Origin: Micromonospora olivasterospora
GTDB lineage: Bacteria; Actinomycetota; Actinomycetes; Mycobacteriales; Micromonosporaceae
Assembly: GCF_007830265.1 (NCBI RefSeq)
Contig: NZ_VLKE01000001.1
Span: 6,881,738 to 6,945,737 of the forward strand
DNA: 64,000 nt
Direction of reading: 5' to 3'
Shown here: piece after piece, positions 20,616-31,424 of the stretch
How positions within the stretch are numbered: the first letter of the stretch is position 1
Layout of the letters: each line of letters opens with the position of its first letter
Program-made: the position numbers and the translations under genes
Notes under the pieces: model-generated
The model's database searches: none
What the model saw: the letters and a program-made list of their open reading frames with translations, nothing else
What the model was told of the DNA's origin: nothing

Positions 20616-20820
20616 CTCTGCACACCTCTGCACATCCGGGGGCGGGGGCTGCGCTCCTGCGCTGAGCAGCGCGAGTCCCTTCCGACAGTAGTGCTGTCCT
20701 TACCAGACTGTCACGCATGCGGACCTGCTCCACGCCGGATGGCTGGGGCGGACTCCGTCCCGGGCCGCCCTGCCTCCCCCCGGTGCCGGGCGGCCCTTCC
20801 AGCTTTCCGAGGAGGTCGAT

Positions 20821-21003
20821 GTGCGTATCCGTTGGTTCAGGTGCCGGACCAAGGCCCTGCCGTCTCTGCCGAAGCGGGAGCGGGGGAAACACCTGCCGGG
20901 GTGGATGACGCAGCCGACCGATGTCTTCCCGACCAACGACCCGGGCCGCGCCGGCAGGCTGACGAGGGCCCAGGAGTGGCGGGCGAACGGGGGGCGTCCG
21001 TGA
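20821..21003 (+). CDS. Small hypothetical protein
   Basis: This is a 60-residue basic protein starting at GTG (MRIRWFRCRTKALPSLPK), with a purine-rich AGGAGG a few bases upstream. Its stop overlaps the GTG of the next small gene. It is divergent from the XRE gene. No domain is recognised; the coupling and the site make it believable. Confidence 0.55.
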   Translation: MRIRWFRCRTKALPSLPKRERGKHLPGWMTQPTDVFPTNDPGRAGRLTRAQEWRANGGRP

Positions 21004-21356
21004 GGCCCCGCCGGGTGCCGCACCCGCCGCCGCGCTCCACCGGGCCGCGCCCCGCCCCGACGCCGCCGCGCCCGGTCCCCTGGCTCACCCTCGAAGACCA
21101 CTGCGCGGCGGGCCCTGACTGGGTCTGCGAGGCATGTGGCGAGGCTTGGCCCTGCCTCGCGTGGACGAGCCTGCCGGTTGACTCCAGCCTGCGCCGGGCC
21201 CTGCTGCCCAGCTTCGTCGGCCTGACCAGGCAGGCGATCCGAGACCTGCGCGGCAGGCCCGAGGGCCCGGAGCCGCCCGAGATCGTGACGCGCTTCCTGT
21301 GGTTCCTGCCGCTGAACGATGACGAGGCGCGAGCGACGGCGCTGAGGCTGCGCTGA
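21000..21356 (+). CDS. Small zinc-ribbon-like 'WPC' protein
   Basis: This 118-residue protein has a proline/arginine-rich start followed by WVCEACGEAWPCLAWTSLP, a CxxC plus WPC pattern likely to bind zinc. Related actinomycete proteins are often misnamed flavin reductases. It overlaps both neighbours and shares the CxxC..WPC pattern with the next gene, so the two may be an old duplication. Function is unknown. Confidence 0.6.
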   Translation: MRPRRVPHPPPRSTGPRPAPTPPRPVPWLTLEDHCAAGPDWVCEACGEAWPCLAWTSLPVDSSLRRALLPSFVGLTRQAIRDLRGRPEGPEPPEIVTRFLWFLPLNDDEARATALRLR

Positions 21357-21610
21357 TGCCCCGCGTCATCCCACACGTCGCCATGCGCCCGCTGTGGCGG
21401 TGCCGGAACTGCGGTGCGGAGTGGCCCTGCCAGCCGGCCCGGCTGTCCCTGCTCAGCGAGTACCGGGGCAACCGCACCGCGCTCCTCATCTACCTGGCCA
21501 CCCTCATGGCCGAGGCGCGCGACCAGTTCGCCCAACTCCACGACCAGGCGGTGCCGCCCGACCTGACCGACAGGTTCATCACATGGGCACGAGCACGATC
21601 CCGAGACTGA
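21356..21610 (+). CDS. Small zinc-ribbon-like 'WPC' protein
   Basis: This 84-residue protein has WRCRNCGAEWPCQPARLSLL, a CxxC...C pattern, then a helical stretch ending in PPDLTDRFITWARAR. It is the commoner version of this actinomycete family, found beside XRE/DUF397 genes. The ATG overlaps the previous stop (TGATG). It ends just before the decayed tail of giant gene A. Confidence 0.7.
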   Translation: MPRVIPHVAMRPLWRCRNCGAEWPCQPARLSLLSEYRGNRTALLIYLATLMAEARDQFAQLHDQAVPPDLTDRFITWARARSRD

Positions 21611-21649
21611 CGTTGCTCCCACCCAAACGAGAAGGACCCCGGTGTCGCT

Positions 21650-22150
21650 GGCTGCCCTCAGGAGGGTCCGGCAACGGTGCTTGCCGGGCTGACCCGGATC
21701 GGTCACCCCGTACCGCGCCGCCCCGCGACCGTGTGCTTCCTGAACCAGCTGCAGCAGACCACGGTCGCGCAATACCCCGATCCGGCGATGCACCATCGAC
21801 TGCGGTGTGGATGTCGCCGCGGTGAGGGCTGGCTCGCTGGCGGTGATGATCCCGTTGTCGTCCATACGGGTGATGATCCCGTTGTCGTCCATACGGTTGA
21901 TCAGGGCGTTCCACAACTGCCGCAGCCGGTCCCGCTGCGGTGTTGTGGTGGCGATGTGGTCGGCGTGCTGCTCGAACAGCCTCTCGGCCGCATCCGGGTC
22001 GCGCACCCTCCGGCTGCCCGCAGAGGGTTGGGGTTGGGGTTGGTCGGGGTGCAGTGGGGCGGTGGTGGGTGGCTCGTCGGCCGGGTGATGGGGGGTGTCG
22101 CCGGCGTGGAGAGTGCCGGCGTCGGTGCGGGTCACCGCTGGGGATGGTTG
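21650..22150 (-). pseudogene. Decayed 3' continuation of giant gene A with a seventh winged-helix module
   Basis: Beyond the stop of gene A the homology to its linker and module continues in frame: TRTDAGTLHAGDTPHHPADE, then a module at about 21690-22021 (SRRVRDPDAAERLFEQHADH ... HRRIGVLRDRGLLQLV). A 27-base unit (21842-21868) is repeated in tandem at 21869-21895, duplicating RMDDNGIIT inside the module. Homology ends near 21650, 40 bases after a plus-strand gene. Once A stops at 22151 this part is not translated with it. Confidence 0.7.
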
Positions 22151-25100
22151 TCAGTCCATGACCGGCCCCTGGTAGGTGGCCCAGTCGCCGAGCTTCCTGC
22201 GGCCGTCGTCGGGCTGATTGTCGATGGGCGGCGGGCCGAAGTTGGCGGGTATCGCAGCACCGTGCCCGTCGGGCACACCAATGTCGGGAACCCACCCTGC
22301 CGGCCCGGGCATCGGCGACTGAGGTGCCGGATCCTGCACGCCCGGTCCGGGCGGGAACGACTGCGTCCCTGGGAACTGGCTGTGCTGGTCGCCGCTGGGC
22401 GGCGACCACGATGTCGGGCCGGGCGGGGTCTGCGCCCAGGGCGGATCCATCGGTTGCGGCCCGGGGCCGGTTTCCGTGTCCATGGCCGTGGGCGGGCCGA
22501 CCCACGCCGCCGGAGGGAGCGGATCAAACAGATCGAGAGCTGGGTTCCCCTGCCAGGTGGCCCAGTCGCCGAGGTTCCCGCTGCCCTCGCCGGCCTGATC
22601 GTCGATGCGCGGCTGGCCGCGGTCGGTGGACATCGCAGCACCGTGGGCGGTCACATCAATGTCGGAAACCGGCCAACCCGGTTCCGTCCACCCCGCCGGC
22701 CAGGACGACGCGGTGGGGGCATCCGGGTCATCCAGCGGCCCGGGCAGCCAGGGCAGACCCGTGCCCGCCGGCGGGGCAGGTGCCGGCCCGGGCATCGGCG
22801 ACGTATCCCCGCGGTCCAGCCAGGACAGATCCTCACTACCCTGCGGGCGGCGGTCCGGTTCGGGGGCAGCGCCCGGCACCGATGCCTGCCCAGGCTGACC
22901 CGGATCGGTCACCCTGTACCGCGCCGCCCCGCCACGGTGTGCCTCCTGGACCAGCTGCAGCAGACCACTGCCGCGTAATGCCCCGATCCGGTCGCGCACC
23001 GTCTGCCGCGGTGTGGATGTCGCCGCGGCGAGGGCTGGCACGTTGGCGGTGATGATCCCGTCGTCGTCCATACTGCCGATCAGGGCGTCCCACAACTTCA
23101 GCAGCTGTTCCCGCTGCCGCGTTCTGATGTGGCCGGCGTGCTGGTCGAACAGCCTCCGGGCCTCATCCCGGTCGCCCTGCGGGCGGCGGTCCGGTTCGGG
23201 GGCAGCGCCCGGCACCGATGCTTGCCCAGGCTGACCCGGATCGGTCACCCCGTACCGCGCCGCCACGCCACCGTGTGCTTCCCGGACCCGCTGCAGCAGA
23301 CCACGGTCGCGCAATACCCTGATCCGGTTACGCACCGCCGGCTGCGGTGTGGATGTCGCCGCGGCGAGGGCTGACCACCTGGCGGTGATGATCCCGTCGC
23401 CGTCCATACGGTTGATCAGAGCGTTCCACAACCGCCGCAGCTGATCCCGCTGCCGCGTGATGCGGCCGGCGTGCTGGTCGAACAGCCTCCGGGCCTCATC
23501 CCGGTCGCGCACCCTCCGGCTGCCCGCAGTGGGTTGGGGTTGGGGTTGGGGTTGGGGTTGGGGTTGGTCGGGGTGCAGCGGGCGGTGGTGGGTGGCTCGT
23601 CGGCCGGGTGATGGGAGGTGTCGCCGGCGTGGACAGTGCCGGCGTCGGTGCGGGTCACCGCTGGAGAGGGCGCGAGGGATGGCTGCCAGTCCATGACCGG
23701 CCCCTGGTAGGTGGCCCAGTCGCCGAGGTTCCCGCTGCCCTCGCCGGCCTGATCGTCGATGCGCGGCTGGCCGCGGTCGGTGGACAGCGCAGCACCGTGG
23801 GCGGTCACATCAATGTCGGAAACCGGCCACCCCGGTTCCGTCCACCCCGCCGGCCAGGACGACGCGGTGGGGGCATCCGGGTCATCCAGCGGCCCGGGCA
23901 GCCAGGGCAGACCCGTGCCCGCCGGCGGGGCAGGTGCCGGCCCGGGCATCGGCGACGTATCCCCGTGGTCCAGCCAGCACAGATCCTCACTACCCTGCGG
24001 GCGGCGGTCCGGTTCGGGGGCAGCGCCCGGCACCGATGCCTGCCCAGGCTGACCCGGATCGGTCACCCTGTACCGCGCCGCCCCGCCTCCGTGTGCCGCC
24101 TGGACCAGCTGCAGCAGACCACGGTTGCGTAATGCCACGATCCGGTTATGCACCGTCGACGGCGGTGTGGATGTCGCCGCGGCGAGGGCTGGCTCGCTGG
24201 CGGTGATGATCCCGTCGTCGTCCATACTGCCGATCAGGGCGTTCCACAACTTCAGCAGCTGTTCCCGCTGCCGCGTTCTGATGTGGCCGGCGTGCTGGTC
24301 GAACAGCCTCCGGGCCTCATCTCGGTCGCCCTGCGGGCGGCGGTCCGGTTCGGGGGCAGCGCCCGGCACCGATGCTTGCCCAGGCTGACCCGGATCGGTC
24401 ACCCCGTACCGCGCCGCCACGCCACCGTGTGCTTCCTGGACCAGCTGCAGCAGACCACTGCCGCGCAATGCCACGATCCGGTGATGCACCGTCTGCTGCC
24501 GTGTGGATGTCGCCGTGGCGAGGGCTCGCTCGCTGGCGGCGATGGTCCCGTCGGCGCCCATACGGTCGATCAGGGCGTTCCACAACTTCGGCAGCTGATC
24601 CGGCTGCCATGCTGTGGTGACGATGCGGTCGGCGTGCCGGGCGAACAGCGCCCGGGCCTCATCCTGGTCAAGCACCCACCGGCTGCCCTCAGGAAGGTCC
24701 GGCAACGGTGCTTGCTGGGACTGACCCGGATCGCTCACCCCGCCCGGGGACTCGACCTGTCCAGTGTCCTGCGGCGGATCCCACGCGTCGACGTGTGGTG
24801 TACCCAGATCCATCCCGTCAAGATCCGGGTCCCATACGTTCAGGAATTCCTGATCACCGGACGCCGGGCCAGTACCAGACGGGTCGTCGAGGTTCCTGTT
24901 GCCGTCGTCGAGCTGCTTGCCGATGGGCGGGCCGAAGTCGGCGGGTATCGCAGCACCGTTCCCGTCGGGCACACCAATGTCGGGAACCCGCCACCCTGCC
25001 TGCCAGGGCGATGCCGTGGGGATGCCCGGGTCGTCCAGCGGCCCGGGCAGGCCCGTGTCCGTCGAGGAGACAGGTGCCGGCCCGGGCATCGGCAACGTGT

Positions 25101-28100
25101 CCCCGTGGTCCAGCCGGGACAGATCCTCACCCTGCGGGCGGTCCGGTTCGGGGGCAGGGCCCGGCACCGGTGCTTGTTGGGGCTGACCCGGATCGCTCAC
25201 CCTGTACTGCGTCGCCACGCTACTGTGACTTTCCTGGACCAGCTGCAGCAGACCACTGCCGAGCAATACCTTGATCCGGTCGCGCATCGTCTGCCGCGGT
25301 GTGTTTGTCGCCGCGGCGAGGGCTAGCTGGCTGGCGGTGATTTTCCCGTTGTTGTCCATAAGGCGGATCAGGGCGTCCCACAACCGCCGCAGACCATCCC
25401 GCTGCCGTTTTGTGGTGGCGATGTGGTCGGCGTGCCGGGCGAACAGCGTCCGGGCCTCATCCTGGTCGAGCACCCACTGGCTGCCCGCAGGAGGGTCCGG
25501 CAACGGTGCTTGCTGGGGCTCACCCGGATCGCTCACCCGGTACCGCGCCGCCACGCGACCGCGACTTTCCTCGACCAGCTGCAGCAGACCACGGTCGCGC
25601 AATACCCCGATCCAGTTACGTACCGGCTTCTGCGGTGTGTCTGTCGCCGCGGCGAGGGCTCGCCCGCTGGCGGTGATGGTCCCGTTGTTGTCCATACTGC
25701 CGATCAGGGCGTCCCACAACCGCCGCAGATCATCCCGCTGCCGCTGAGTTATGGTGGCGACGATGTGGTTGGCGTGCCGGGCGAACAGCGCCCGGGCCTC
25801 CTCCTGGTCGAGCACCCACCGGCTGCCCTCAGGAAGGTCCGGCAACGGTGCTTGCTGGGACTGACCCGGATCGCTCACCCCGTCCGGGGACTCGACCTGT
25901 CTAGTGTCCTGCGGCGGCTCCAACGCGTCGAGGTGTGGTGTACCCAGATCCATCCCGTCAAGATCCGGGTCCCATACGTTCAGGAATTCCTGATCACCGA
26001 ACGCCGGGCCAGTACCAGACGGGTCGTCCCTGCCCAGTGGATCGGAGTGGGGGAAGTCGGCAGGGTCGGGGGCGGTGGTGTCTGCCCGCATGGCCTGGGA
26101 CGGGCCGCGTGGCGGGCTGGTGGAGGCGAGCAGGAACGCGCTGGTGTCGGTGCCGGTCATGGTTGTCGGCCGCGGGTGGCGGGCGGCCTGGCCGAGGAGA
26201 TCGGTGATGGTGGCGGGCCGACCGTCCCCGTCGAACGCGGCCACCCGGGTGCTGGATGCGAACAGGTGTCGCAGCCACGGATCACGTATCGGGTCGTCCG
26301 GCTCGGGTCGGTCGGCGGCGCCGGGCAGCAGAGGGTCCCGCACCTGGATCCTCGGCGGCCCGGACTCCTGCGGCTGGCTGTGTAGGGCGAACACGTGCTG
26401 CGGTTCGTTCGGTGGCGCGGCCCTGACCACCACCATCGACCCCGGCGCCGCCCGCAACGCGGCCAGCACGTCCTCTCCCGCGACCCCGTCCGGGTGGGCG
26501 ACCCGCTCGGGTACCGTGTCGAGGATCTCCATCAGTTGCGGCCAGCCCATGGTGGGCGCGAGCCGGCCGTCCGGCCCGATGATCCGGTCGTCGAACACCG
26601 CCCGGTTGCCCAGCCGCTTGTACTCGGTGTGGAACACATCGAGAGTGGCCGCCACGCACCACCACAGGTCACCGCTGCCGGGACGTGCCTGCTGCGCGGC
26701 GGCCCAGTCGGCGGCCCGCTGCCCGGACCCGAACGGCGTGAGATCCTGCCCAGTCGCCGCGGCAGCCGGCTCGCCGTGTCTGCCGGGGCCGCCACTGACC
26801 GGTTCGTCCCGCAACGACACATCCCGCCACGAGCCCGCGTCGCTGAACGAATCCGCGTCGCTGAACGAATCCGCGTCGCTGAGGCCGTGCTTGCCAGGCA
26901 CCCCGCCAAGCGACTCGTCCGGCAAGGACACGTCACTGATCGACATGGTGTCGCTGGTGTCGAGGTTGCTGAACACGTCATCGCTGGACACCGACATGTC
27001 ACTGGCGGTGGCGTTGTCACGGCCGCCGACGCTGGCGTTGTCACGGCCGCCGGCGCTGGCGTGGTGGTGGATCGGCGTGCCATCGGCGGGGTAGGCGGCG
27101 CCAGCGGGCACGGTACTACCGGCGCTGACCGCGTCGGGGGTGCCTGGCGTCCCCGCCGTGCCGGGCGTGGCGGGCGTGGCGCTGCCGGCGGCCTGGGCGA
27201 GGACCTGCTGGTACCGGTCCTTCCATTCCTGTTGGAACGATCCGGCGAGGATGTCGTGACCGGCCGGATCCAGGCCGTACCGGTGGGCCAGCGCGGTGAA
27301 CTGGGCCCGCGCCAGACCAGCCGCCGCCACGGTGTGCCGCTCGGGCGTCACCGGCACCGCCGGCGCGCCGGCACGCCCGCTTTCCTGAACGTCGATGGCA
27401 GCCACACCGGCGGCCGCTTCCGTGACGCCGGGAACGACCGCGGCCGAGAAACGGGCGGGCAGGTCGACGACCACCTGCCGGACCGCGTCCGCCACGGCAC
27501 TGACCCGCGCGGCGTCGGGACCGGCCACCACAGCGGGCAGCACGGCCGGCAACACGGCGGGGGCACCGAGGATCGCATCGACCCTCCGGTCCACCTGGCT
27601 CCACACGTCGCCCTCGACCACCGCGCGCACAGCGGCGGACGGCACCGCCACCCCAGCGCCCCCGGCGCACCCGCGCCCCCCGCCATGCCAGCTGCCGACG
27701 ACGTGCCGGGGCCTGTCGGCGTGCCGGGGCCTGTCGACGTGCCGGGGCCTGTCGGCGTGCCGGGGCCTGTCGGCGTGCCAGCGCCTGTGGGTAGGCCGGC
27801 GGCGAGGTACTGGTCGATGTGGTGTTGGACGGCCAGGTGCGCGATCGAGCGCAGCGCCTGCCGGTCGAACTCCGCCGGCAGCGCCGCGATCACCTGCTCC
27901 GACCACACCTCGGCCGGGACCTGCCCACCCGCGGACGCCAACGCCTCGGCCATCCGGGCCACCGCCCGCTCCCGGACACCCGTCAGAAATCCCTCGGTCA
28001 GCGCGGCAGCGGGCAGACCGACATCGGACAGGAAACCCGCAACAACCCGATCACCCTCCCGGGCCTCGACCCAGCCGGCGAAAACCCGCTCGATGGGTAT

Positions 28101-29438
28101 GGCGAGGGCGGCCATGCTCTTGCCCGCCCGAGCCACCCCGGCCAGCAACCCACCGTAACGGTCCACCAGATCCTGCTGGAACCCTCGCCACCGCTCGACC
28201 ACCGGCCCACCCGCTGCCGCGACCCACGCCGGCACCGGCGCAGCCGGCACCGACAGGCTCGGCACCGACCACGACGGCACCGACGGGTCCAGGGGCGGCG
28301 TGGGCAGGTCCAGCAGCTTCGGCGTGGGCAGGTTCGACGCCGGCAGCGGCGGCGGCGCTGCCGGCGGCGGGGCCTGCCCGCCGGTACCCGCAGCCGTCGG
28401 ATCGTCGACCCCAGCCTGGTACCCCGTGGACGTGTCCCCACCAACCGGTGTCGGCCCCACCGGCATGACCGGCTTCCCGTCGGGCGTGAAGTCGGGGCGA
28501 GGCATCTGCACCCGGGGCCCATTCATGGCGCGACTCACGACGAGCCCGAGGCCGCTCGCGGCCGCCCCGCCCGCCCCCGACAGCGCCCCGGACAGAAGAT
28601 CCGCACCGAGATTGCCGGTGTCGTAGTACCCGTCGACCATCAGGCTGGCACCGATACCGAACAGCCCCTCCGTGCCGGTCTCCAACACCGGCCGCGTCAG
28701 CAGATCGGTCAACAGCATTCTGGTGCTGTCCGACAGGCCGAGTTTGCTGACCGCGGCGGCGACCGCGCCAGCGGCCTTGCCCAACGCCGGCCCGCCCACC
28801 GTGCCGAGGAACGCCACCGCCCCCGCGTACGCCGCCTGCTTACCGACCGCCGACCAGTTCACCCCCGACTGCAAACCATCGGTCATCATCGACACCTGCG
28901 CCAGCAGCGCAGAACCCGGCATGGTCAGCATCTGCATCGCCGTGCTACTCGCCGCCGAGCGGACCAACGCCGAACGCAGGATCGCCTGGATGACGCTCCG
29001 CGCCTCGGCGAGGTGTGCCATCGCCCCCACGGGATTCCAGAACCACATCGCGGCGGCGGCGGCGAACTCGGCCTGCATGAAGGAGAACATGGCCACCGTC
29101 GTACGCTTGCCGGTCTCCGTCTCCAGGAAGAACTTCTTCTCCGCATCGACCACGGCGAGCATCAGATCGGCCGTCTCGGCCATCTTCCCCACGAACGGAA
29201 GGGTCTGCGCCACGAACCGGTCGAAGGCCTCACCCTCCCCCGCCCCCCGGACCGCCCTGATCGTCTGCTCCAGCAACGGACCCAGCACCGTACGCACCCG
29301 ATGCTCCAGCGATTCCAGCGTGCCGATGTCATCCCGCAACAACGGCAGCTCCGCCCGGGACACCCTGACCCCGGTGAACGCTTCCAAAGCCCGCAGCGAA
29401 CTCTCACTGAGCTCAAGGGTCGGAACGGCGGCGACCAT
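22151..29438 (-). CDS. Giant gene A: polymorphic-toxin-like protein with papain-like domain and six winged-helix modules (two frameshifts)
   Basis: Start ATG 29438; the first frame runs to about 27680, the second to about 23580, the third to TGA 22151. Adding one base in each of two G/C runs (27651-27684, 23576-23585) gives exactly 2,430 codons. Layout: a helical region of about 350 residues (LELSESSLRALEAFTGVRVS; DAEKKFFLETETGKRTT; WFWNPVGA; hydrophobic SAVGKQAAYAGAVAFLGTVG) shared with B and C and resembling WXG100-like T7SS substrates; a Pro/Ala stalk; a Ser/Asp-rich stretch; a cysteine-protease/deamidase-like domain at about 904-1096 (WWCVAATLDVF, QHVFALH, RDPLLPG as possible Cys-His-Asp); then winged-helix modules separated by Pro/Trp linkers. 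The TGA replaces a Trp codon (DW) kept in paralogues. A conflict or recognition role is inferred; no immunity gene was found. Confidence 0.7.
22894..23525 (-). repeat. Two winged-helix modules of gene A (A5-A6)
   Basis: Modules lie at about 23230-23525 and 22894-23180, after a long Pro/Trp linker. They carry the same motifs as A1-A4 (ALAAATSTPQPAVRNRIRVL; PALAAATSTPRQTVRDRI). The DNA between and around modules is over 90% alike by eye, so slippage or gene conversion between them is expected. Confidence 0.72.
23531..23567 (+). repeat. (TTGGGG)n hexamer repeat
   Basis: Five full TTGGGG units plus part-units run in tandem on the plus strand, encoding the Pro-rich linker on the other strand. Shorter versions stand at the same linker in other copies (near 22028 and 62405). 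The run can form a G-quadruplex and lies about 15 bases from one of the frameshifts. Confidence 0.8.
24048..25828 (-). repeat. Four winged-helix modules of gene A (A1-A4)
   Basis: Modules lie at about 25520-25828, 25183-25484, 24384-24686 and 24048-24333. Each reads W/R-V-x-D-x-x-E-A-R-x-L-F-x-x-H-A-x-x-I, a helix with LWDALIGSMD or LWNALI, DGIITASEPALAAATSTP, then a recognition-helix-like TVHNRIVALRNRGLLQLV and a wing EAHGGGAARYRVTDPGQP. The helix-turn-helix spacing (ALAAATSTPQxTVxxRIxxLRxxGLL) matches MarR/GntR-type winged helices. Linkers differ in length between pairs. Confidence 0.75.
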
Positions 29439-29589
29439 CGCGCAACGCTCCCTTCCTGCCCGGATCAGGGGCACCCAGTGCGAATCAGTCAGCCGCGCTG
29501 ACCGCCACCCAGCCCCGACCATCTGGCCGAAGCCGTCGCGGAGTCCGGCGTCCCACTCGCGCCGTAAGCCGGCCGCGAGCCGTTTGGTA
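29439..29589 (-). promoter_or_regulatory. Upstream region of giant gene A
   Basis: The 75-90 bases before ATG 29438 match the leaders of B and C on their coding strands (TGGTCGGGGCTGGG, CTGAT, ACTGGGTG, GGGAGCGTTGCGCG before the start). A GGAAGGGAG site lies about 12 bases before the ATG. Beyond that the similarity stops. Confidence 0.5.
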
Positions 29590-30209
29590 TCAGGCGGGTC
29601 TCGGCGTGCGCGGCGAACTGGGTCGACGCGCCCTCCGCCGCCACCTCCACGTGGTGCTCAAAGGACAACTGGCACCCAGGCCGTCGGTGAGCCGGTCCAG
29701 GGCGGCATTAGCCGGCGACGTCGACCGATCGGGAGCCAACGGGAAGTGCGCGGCGAAGTTCGCATCCACGTGTGCCAGGTACACCGAACGGATCCGCCCC
29801 AGCGCTGTCGTCGATCCTGCCGACCAGATCCAGGGCCGCTGCCCGGCGCGGCCGTGGACGGCGAGGCGCTGTACGGCGCTCGCATCGCCACCGCTCCGGT
29901 GTTCCTGCTCGCGGCGATCGGACGCGGCACCGGTGTGATCCTGGAACAGCGCCAGGTCCGCGTGAGCCGTGTCCTGGCCAGTGCGTACGGGGCGGCGCAG
30001 GTTTCATGCGAGTCCCCGAGCCGGGCGAGCGTTTCGGCCGCTGCGCTGTCGAGAGCGGCGACATGATCGGAGACGAAGACTCGGAGCGAGTCGTGGACCG
30101 CTCTGGCCAGTGCCACGCCGGCAGCCCGACCGTTGGACATGGCTGATGCCCCGCGCCAGCTGGCGATCCAGCCGATCGCCGGATTCTGCGCGGGCCGGGC
30201 CTGACCGGA
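29590..30209 (-). pseudogene. Broken hypothetical gene
   Basis: Minus-strand frames read MSGQARPAQNPAIGWIASWR, then ALARAVHDSLRVFVSDHVAA, LDSAAAETLARLGDSHETC, and after a frame change VYLAHVDANFAAHFPLAPDR. The pieces look like parts of one gene with at least one frame break. No family is recognised. A short transposase-like stretch on the other strand interrupts it. Confidence 0.35.
29845..29960 (+). mobile_element. Fragment of an ISAs1-type transposase
   Basis: The plus strand reads AAVDGEALYGARIATAPVF and LLAAIGRGTGVILEQRQV, the pattern of the catalytic-core segment of ISAs1 (H-repeat-associated) transposases (A-x-DGK-x-L-x-G ... LLAA ... GVVL-x-Q). About 38 codons survive with no start and no ends. 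Confidence 0.5.
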
Positions 30210-30240
30210 CATGAGCACTCTCCTTGGGATACACACTGCT

Positions 30241-30600
30241 CCATAACCCGGGATTCCTATCAGGAAGCTAGGGTATTGGATAGAACGCCAGCAAGCGATA
30301 CCGCAGAGGTCGAGCAGGGATGTAGGTTCCGTCACAGGAGCCGGATGCTGTTGGTGATCTTGGTTGCTTGATCGCCGTGGGGGTGCTTCGCTGCTGGAGC
30401 TGGGGGCGCTTCGATGCCTAGATAGCGCTATGTCGATGGGTGTTGGTTCGGCTTCTGGCGCCCCGACACCCGGCTTTCGGCTGTGGTGACCGGCAGCGGA
30501 AGGTTCGGTGAATTGGGCCGGCTCGAGTTGCCGGCTGCGGAGCGAGCACTGCAGGACTGGGGAACGATCGCCGTTCCCCTCACGGCGGAACTGCCTGCCA
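30241..30600. other. Unassigned intergenic stretch
   Basis: About 360 bases, less GC-rich than the surroundings near 30241-30330, contain no frame with recognisable protein sequence and no clear repeat. It looks like junk between mobile-element scars. Confidence 0.5.
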
Positions 30601-30762
30601 GTGCGTCTACTGGCGTACCTCGCCGCCCTTGTCGGCGCGCTCCTCGTCGCCGCTCCGGCGCAGGCGCACGTCCGCGCGGCCTCGGTCGCCGTCGACCTGC
30701 GCAGCCAGGGCGACGGCGCCGCGGCTGTCGTCGACGTGGAGTACGGCGTCCTCGCCCGACTG
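30601..30762 (+). pseudogene. Truncated N-terminus of a secreted/membrane protein (HupE-like)
   Basis: From GTG 30601 the frame gives a signal-peptide-like LLAYLAALVGALLVAAPAQA followed by HVRAASVAVDLRSQGDGAAA and VVDVEYGVLAR, resembling the N-terminus of HupE/UreJ-type proteins. The similarity ends abruptly near 30762 where the IS remnant region begins. Confidence 0.4.
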
Positions 30763-30814
30763 CTGAGTCTCTGGGCTTGCATGCCACCCGGATCCTGCTG
30801 GCTTATTGCCGGGT

Positions 30815-31128
30815 TCATGCAGCCAGGGCGAGGCGGGCGAGGTGGCTGGTGCGGGTTCGGTCGAGGGGGTGACCGTTCTGGTAGGCGGTCAGTCGTATCA
30901 GGTTAACCGCGACGGCGCTGAAGACGTTTTGCAGGTGGGTCTTGTCCAGGCCGCGGTAGCGGGCTTGGCGTATGCCAGTGACGTTGGCGGCTTGGCTGAC
31001 GGTCCCTTCGACGCCGGCGCGTCGGGCGTATTTGGCCTGCCAGGCATTGGTGTGCTGCTCGGCGCGGGCCAGTTGTATCGCGTGGTGGACCTCGCGGGGA
31101 CGCACGGACAGCTTGCGGCCGGTGTGCC
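30815..31128 (-). mobile_element. C-terminal remnant of an IS1182-type transposase
   Basis: About 104 codons read GHTGRKLSVRPREVHHAIQL, ARAEQHTNAWQAKYARRAGVEG, then RYRGLDKTHLQNVFSAVAVN and LIRL, the standard end of IS1182-family DDE transposases. The front part is missing; the break lies at the start of the conserved leader of gene B. Confidence 0.75.
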
Positions 31129-31139
31129 CCCGCCGGGGC

Positions 31140-31424
31140 CCGGCGCGGGGTGTGGATGTGTGGGCGGGGATGGCTGGTGTCGCCGGTGTCGACTACCGTC
31201 ACTTTGCGGTGAGGGGTGCGTGGCTCTCGGCGATCAACACTGTCGGTGGTGGTGGGCGTCGGTCGGGTCGTGGGGTGAGGTGTGGGGGTTTTGGCCGGCG
31301 GGTGGGCGACGGGGTGGTGAGGTTGTCGCCGGCGAGGTGGTCGGGGCTGGGGTGGGCGGTCCGCGGGGCTGGCTGATCCGTACTGGGTGTCCTTGGTTCG
31401 GGGGCGGGGAGGGAGCGTTGCGCG
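31140..31424 (+). promoter_or_regulatory. Conserved leader of giant gene B
   Basis: About 285 bases before gene B are roughly 90% alike to the leader of gene C (43603-43890, opposite strand). A small hairpin-like element, ACCGTCACTTTGCGGT, is kept with a G-U-compatible change between copies. Conservation this far upstream suggests promoter or leader-RNA control shared by the paralogues. A GGGGAGGGAG ribosome-binding site precedes the TTG start. Confidence 0.5.

Noticed and set aside
26075-29501. Plus-strand frames antisense to gene A, and matching minus frames under gene B
   Set aside because: Arg/His-rich shadows that mirror each other wherever the paralogues match; no ribosome-binding sites or motifs.
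31140-31380. Small conserved peptide in the leaders of B and C (AVRGAWLSAIN...)
   Set aside because: The frame is shared but has no start with a ribosome-binding site and the downstream part diverges in frame; kept as leader DNA only.
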